NCBI GenBank assembly: GCA_041838435.1
Contig: JBGYPO010000027.1
Span: 1-6,686, forward strand
Source: Aliicoccus sp041838435
GTDB lineage: Bacteria > Bacillota > Bacilli > Staphylococcales > Salinicoccaceae
Reading direction: 5' to 3'
DNA: 6,686 nucleotides
How positions within the stretch are numbered: position 1 is the first letter of the stretch; every line of letters starts with the position of its first letter. Below the pieces are notes generated by a model, which worked only from the letters and a program-made list of their open reading frames with translations, was not told where the DNA came from and ran no database searches. This document shows, one piece after another, positions 5,600 to 6,686 of this stretch. The translations under genes were made by a program, and so were the position numbers.

Positions 5600-6217
5600 A
5601 TGAGTAAATTTGATGAAATGATATTAGTGGTCAACAGGGATGCGTTATTTAATCATGAGGACTATCACTTTCACGGCTTTTTGAGCCGGGAACATGAACA
5701 TTTTGCGGCGGTGCGTGATGCACTTGAAGGCTACGCGATAAAACGCCGCGGTGATATGGAAGAAGATCCAACGTATAAGCAGTTGGTCAGCTATTGTGTG
5801 CTCGTGAATGAGCACGAAGAAGTGCTCGTATACGAACGTCTGTCGGGTGGTGGTGAAGCACGTCTTCATGGGAATTTATCGATTGGTGTCGGCGGACACA
5901 TGAATAATGTGTTTGAGCAGGCGGATATTAACCAGCAGCTCACTGAAAACGCGTATCGGGAACTGGAAGAAGAGGTTGGTTTGAAAGAAGAAGATGCGCG
6001 CGACCTAGAAATTATCGGGTTGATTAATGATGATACGAATGATGTGGGTCAGGTGCATATCGGTGTTGTGTTTAAAGTAGAAGTCAACAGCAGCCTGATT
6101 CGTGCAGTTGAGACGGATACGCTGCGTATTAAGTGGCAGGACCCTAAAGACTTTGGTAATTTAGATGACTATGAGACGTGGAGCGCGCTGATTGTAGATG
6201 AGCTCTATGGATCGTAA
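5600..6217 (+). CDS. Nudix hydrolase, predicted phosphoesterase (MutT-family) type
   Basis: This 205-residue protein carries the core of the Nudix fold, whose members hydrolyse a nucleoside diphosphate linked to another group, using Mg2+ held by the Nudix helix. The key helix is RELEEEVGL (residues 120-128), matching REUxEExGU with E121, E124 and E125 as metal ligands. The strand before it reads RLHGNLSIGVGGHMN (88-102), and YERLSGGGEARLHG is typical of the group annotated as predicted phosphoesterase (MutT family, COG4112, named from memory). The first half of the Nudix box departs from GX5EX7: an insertion rich in E, Q and N (103-117) separates GGH from the REL helix. Residues 1-60 form an extra N-terminal region containing FHGFLSREHEHF. 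The true substrate is unknown. The start is secured by AAAGGAG seven bases upstream. The gene overlaps the next one by 11 bp or more, so the two are co-transcribed and probably translationally coupled. Confidence 0.85.
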   Translation: MSKFDEMILVVNRDALFNHEDYHFHGFLSREHEHFAAVRDALEGYAIKRRGDMEEDPTYKQLVSYCVLVNEHEEVLVYERLSGGGEARLHGNLSIGVGGHMNNVFEQADINQQLTENAYRELEEEVGLKEEDARDLEIIGLINDDTNDVGQVHIGVVFKVEVNSSLIRAVETDTLRIKWQDPKDFGNLDDYETWSALIVDELYGS

Positions 6218-6686
6218 TCTGCAGTCACACCCGAGATTTAAAGCGAAGTTTGTGCGTGATTTAAAAGTACTGTATGAGAAGAATAAATATGATGCGTATA
6301 TCGAGCGCTTTAAACAGTTTAAGCAATTGAACACACCGGACGATATTCTCGTGAATTATTATTTTGAAGCACTCATGCACAAGGGTCTCTACTATTATGT
6401 TATTGATTACGCGCTCGAGCGTCTGCAACAAGGCGTCGGTGAGTATGAAGACAACATGTCGTTCTTATTGAAGGCGATGTTAGAGGAAGGGCGCTACACT
6501 GAGGTGCTCGACTTTACAGCGCATTTAATGAATGAAACAATCCCGCATCGCTTCCGCATGTTCATCCAGGAAGTGCGCTACGGCGCTCTGGAGAAGTTAA
6601 ATTCATTACAGGATAAAAGACGCACGCACATTATAGACGTAGAAGAAGAGCCGGTGAAAGTGGATGTGTATCTGACCTATACAGAA
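6207..6686 (+). CDS. Alpha-helical, TPR-like protein (partial, runs off the window)
   Basis: The frame is open from ATG at 6207 to the last base, giving 160 residues without a stop; the C-terminus lies beyond the window. An in-frame ATG at 6198 would add MSS at the front. It is the better placed of the two for GGAG at 6180-6183, though that is rather far, so the choice is open. Either start overlaps the end of the Nudix gene (stop 6215-6217). The protein is strongly helical, and helix pairs at about residues 22-40, 50-76 and 83-108 show the TPR-like pattern of small and aromatic residues. Examples are ALMHKGLYYYVIDYALERL and AMLEEGRYTEVLDFTAHL. Such repeats serve as protein-binding scaffolds. 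A stretch of acidic residues (DVEEEPV, 144-150) follows and may lead into a second domain. No signal peptide or membrane helix is seen. Function is unknown; the TPR call rests on pattern only. Confidence 0.8.
   Translation, partial: MDRNLQSHPRFKAKFVRDLKVLYEKNKYDAYIERFKQFKQLNTPDDILVNYYFEALMHKGLYYYVIDYALERLQQGVGEYEDNMSFLLKAMLEEGRYTEVLDFTAHLMNETIPHRFRMFIQEVRYGALEKLNSLQDKRRTHIIDVEEEPVKVDVYLTYTE

Overview
The window looks like chromosomal DNA of a low-to-moderate GC Firmicute, most likely a Staphylococcaceae member outside the core Staphylococcus species (for example Jeotgalicoccus or Macrococcus). The reasons are strong GGAGG-type Shine-Dalgarno sites, AT-rich promoters with TATAAT boxes, a class I (Gram-positive type) HelD, and the overall protein style. 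Genus placement is inference. I see no rRNA, tRNA, insertion sequence, prophage, CRISPR array or defence-type module.

Layout. A small three-helix membrane protein (65-289, +) runs head-on into helD (minus, ending at 272), and the two coding 3' ends overlap by 18 bp. helD encodes an RNA polymerase-recycling SF1 ATPase. Its likely true start is a TTG at 2329, because the Shine-Dalgarno lies inside the first codons of the longer ORF. helD and an unrecognised exported acidic protein (2558-3535, +) diverge from an AT-rich intergenic region with a promoter on each strand. The exported-protein gene ends in a clear intrinsic terminator (3550-3584).

Between that terminator and the 3' end of a convergent amidohydrolase gene (minus, 4008-5222) lies the most striking element: an array of nine complete and two partial 41-bp direct repeats (3606-3999). 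Each period can fold into two adjacent hairpins. The amidohydrolase is the second gene of a minus-strand pair whose first gene encodes an 84-residue two-helix membrane protein. The stop codon of the first gene abuts the ATG of the second with no gap.

That pair diverges from a plus-strand operon. This starts with a Nudix hydrolase of the 'predicted phosphoesterase, MutT family' type (5600-6217), followed by an overlapping gene for an alpha-helical, TPR-like protein that runs off the window end.

The genes look like ordinary housekeeping or accessory chromosomal genes and do not obviously form one pathway. The parts most worth a second look are the 41-bp array, the unrecognised exported acidic protein, and the start-site and overlap architecture.
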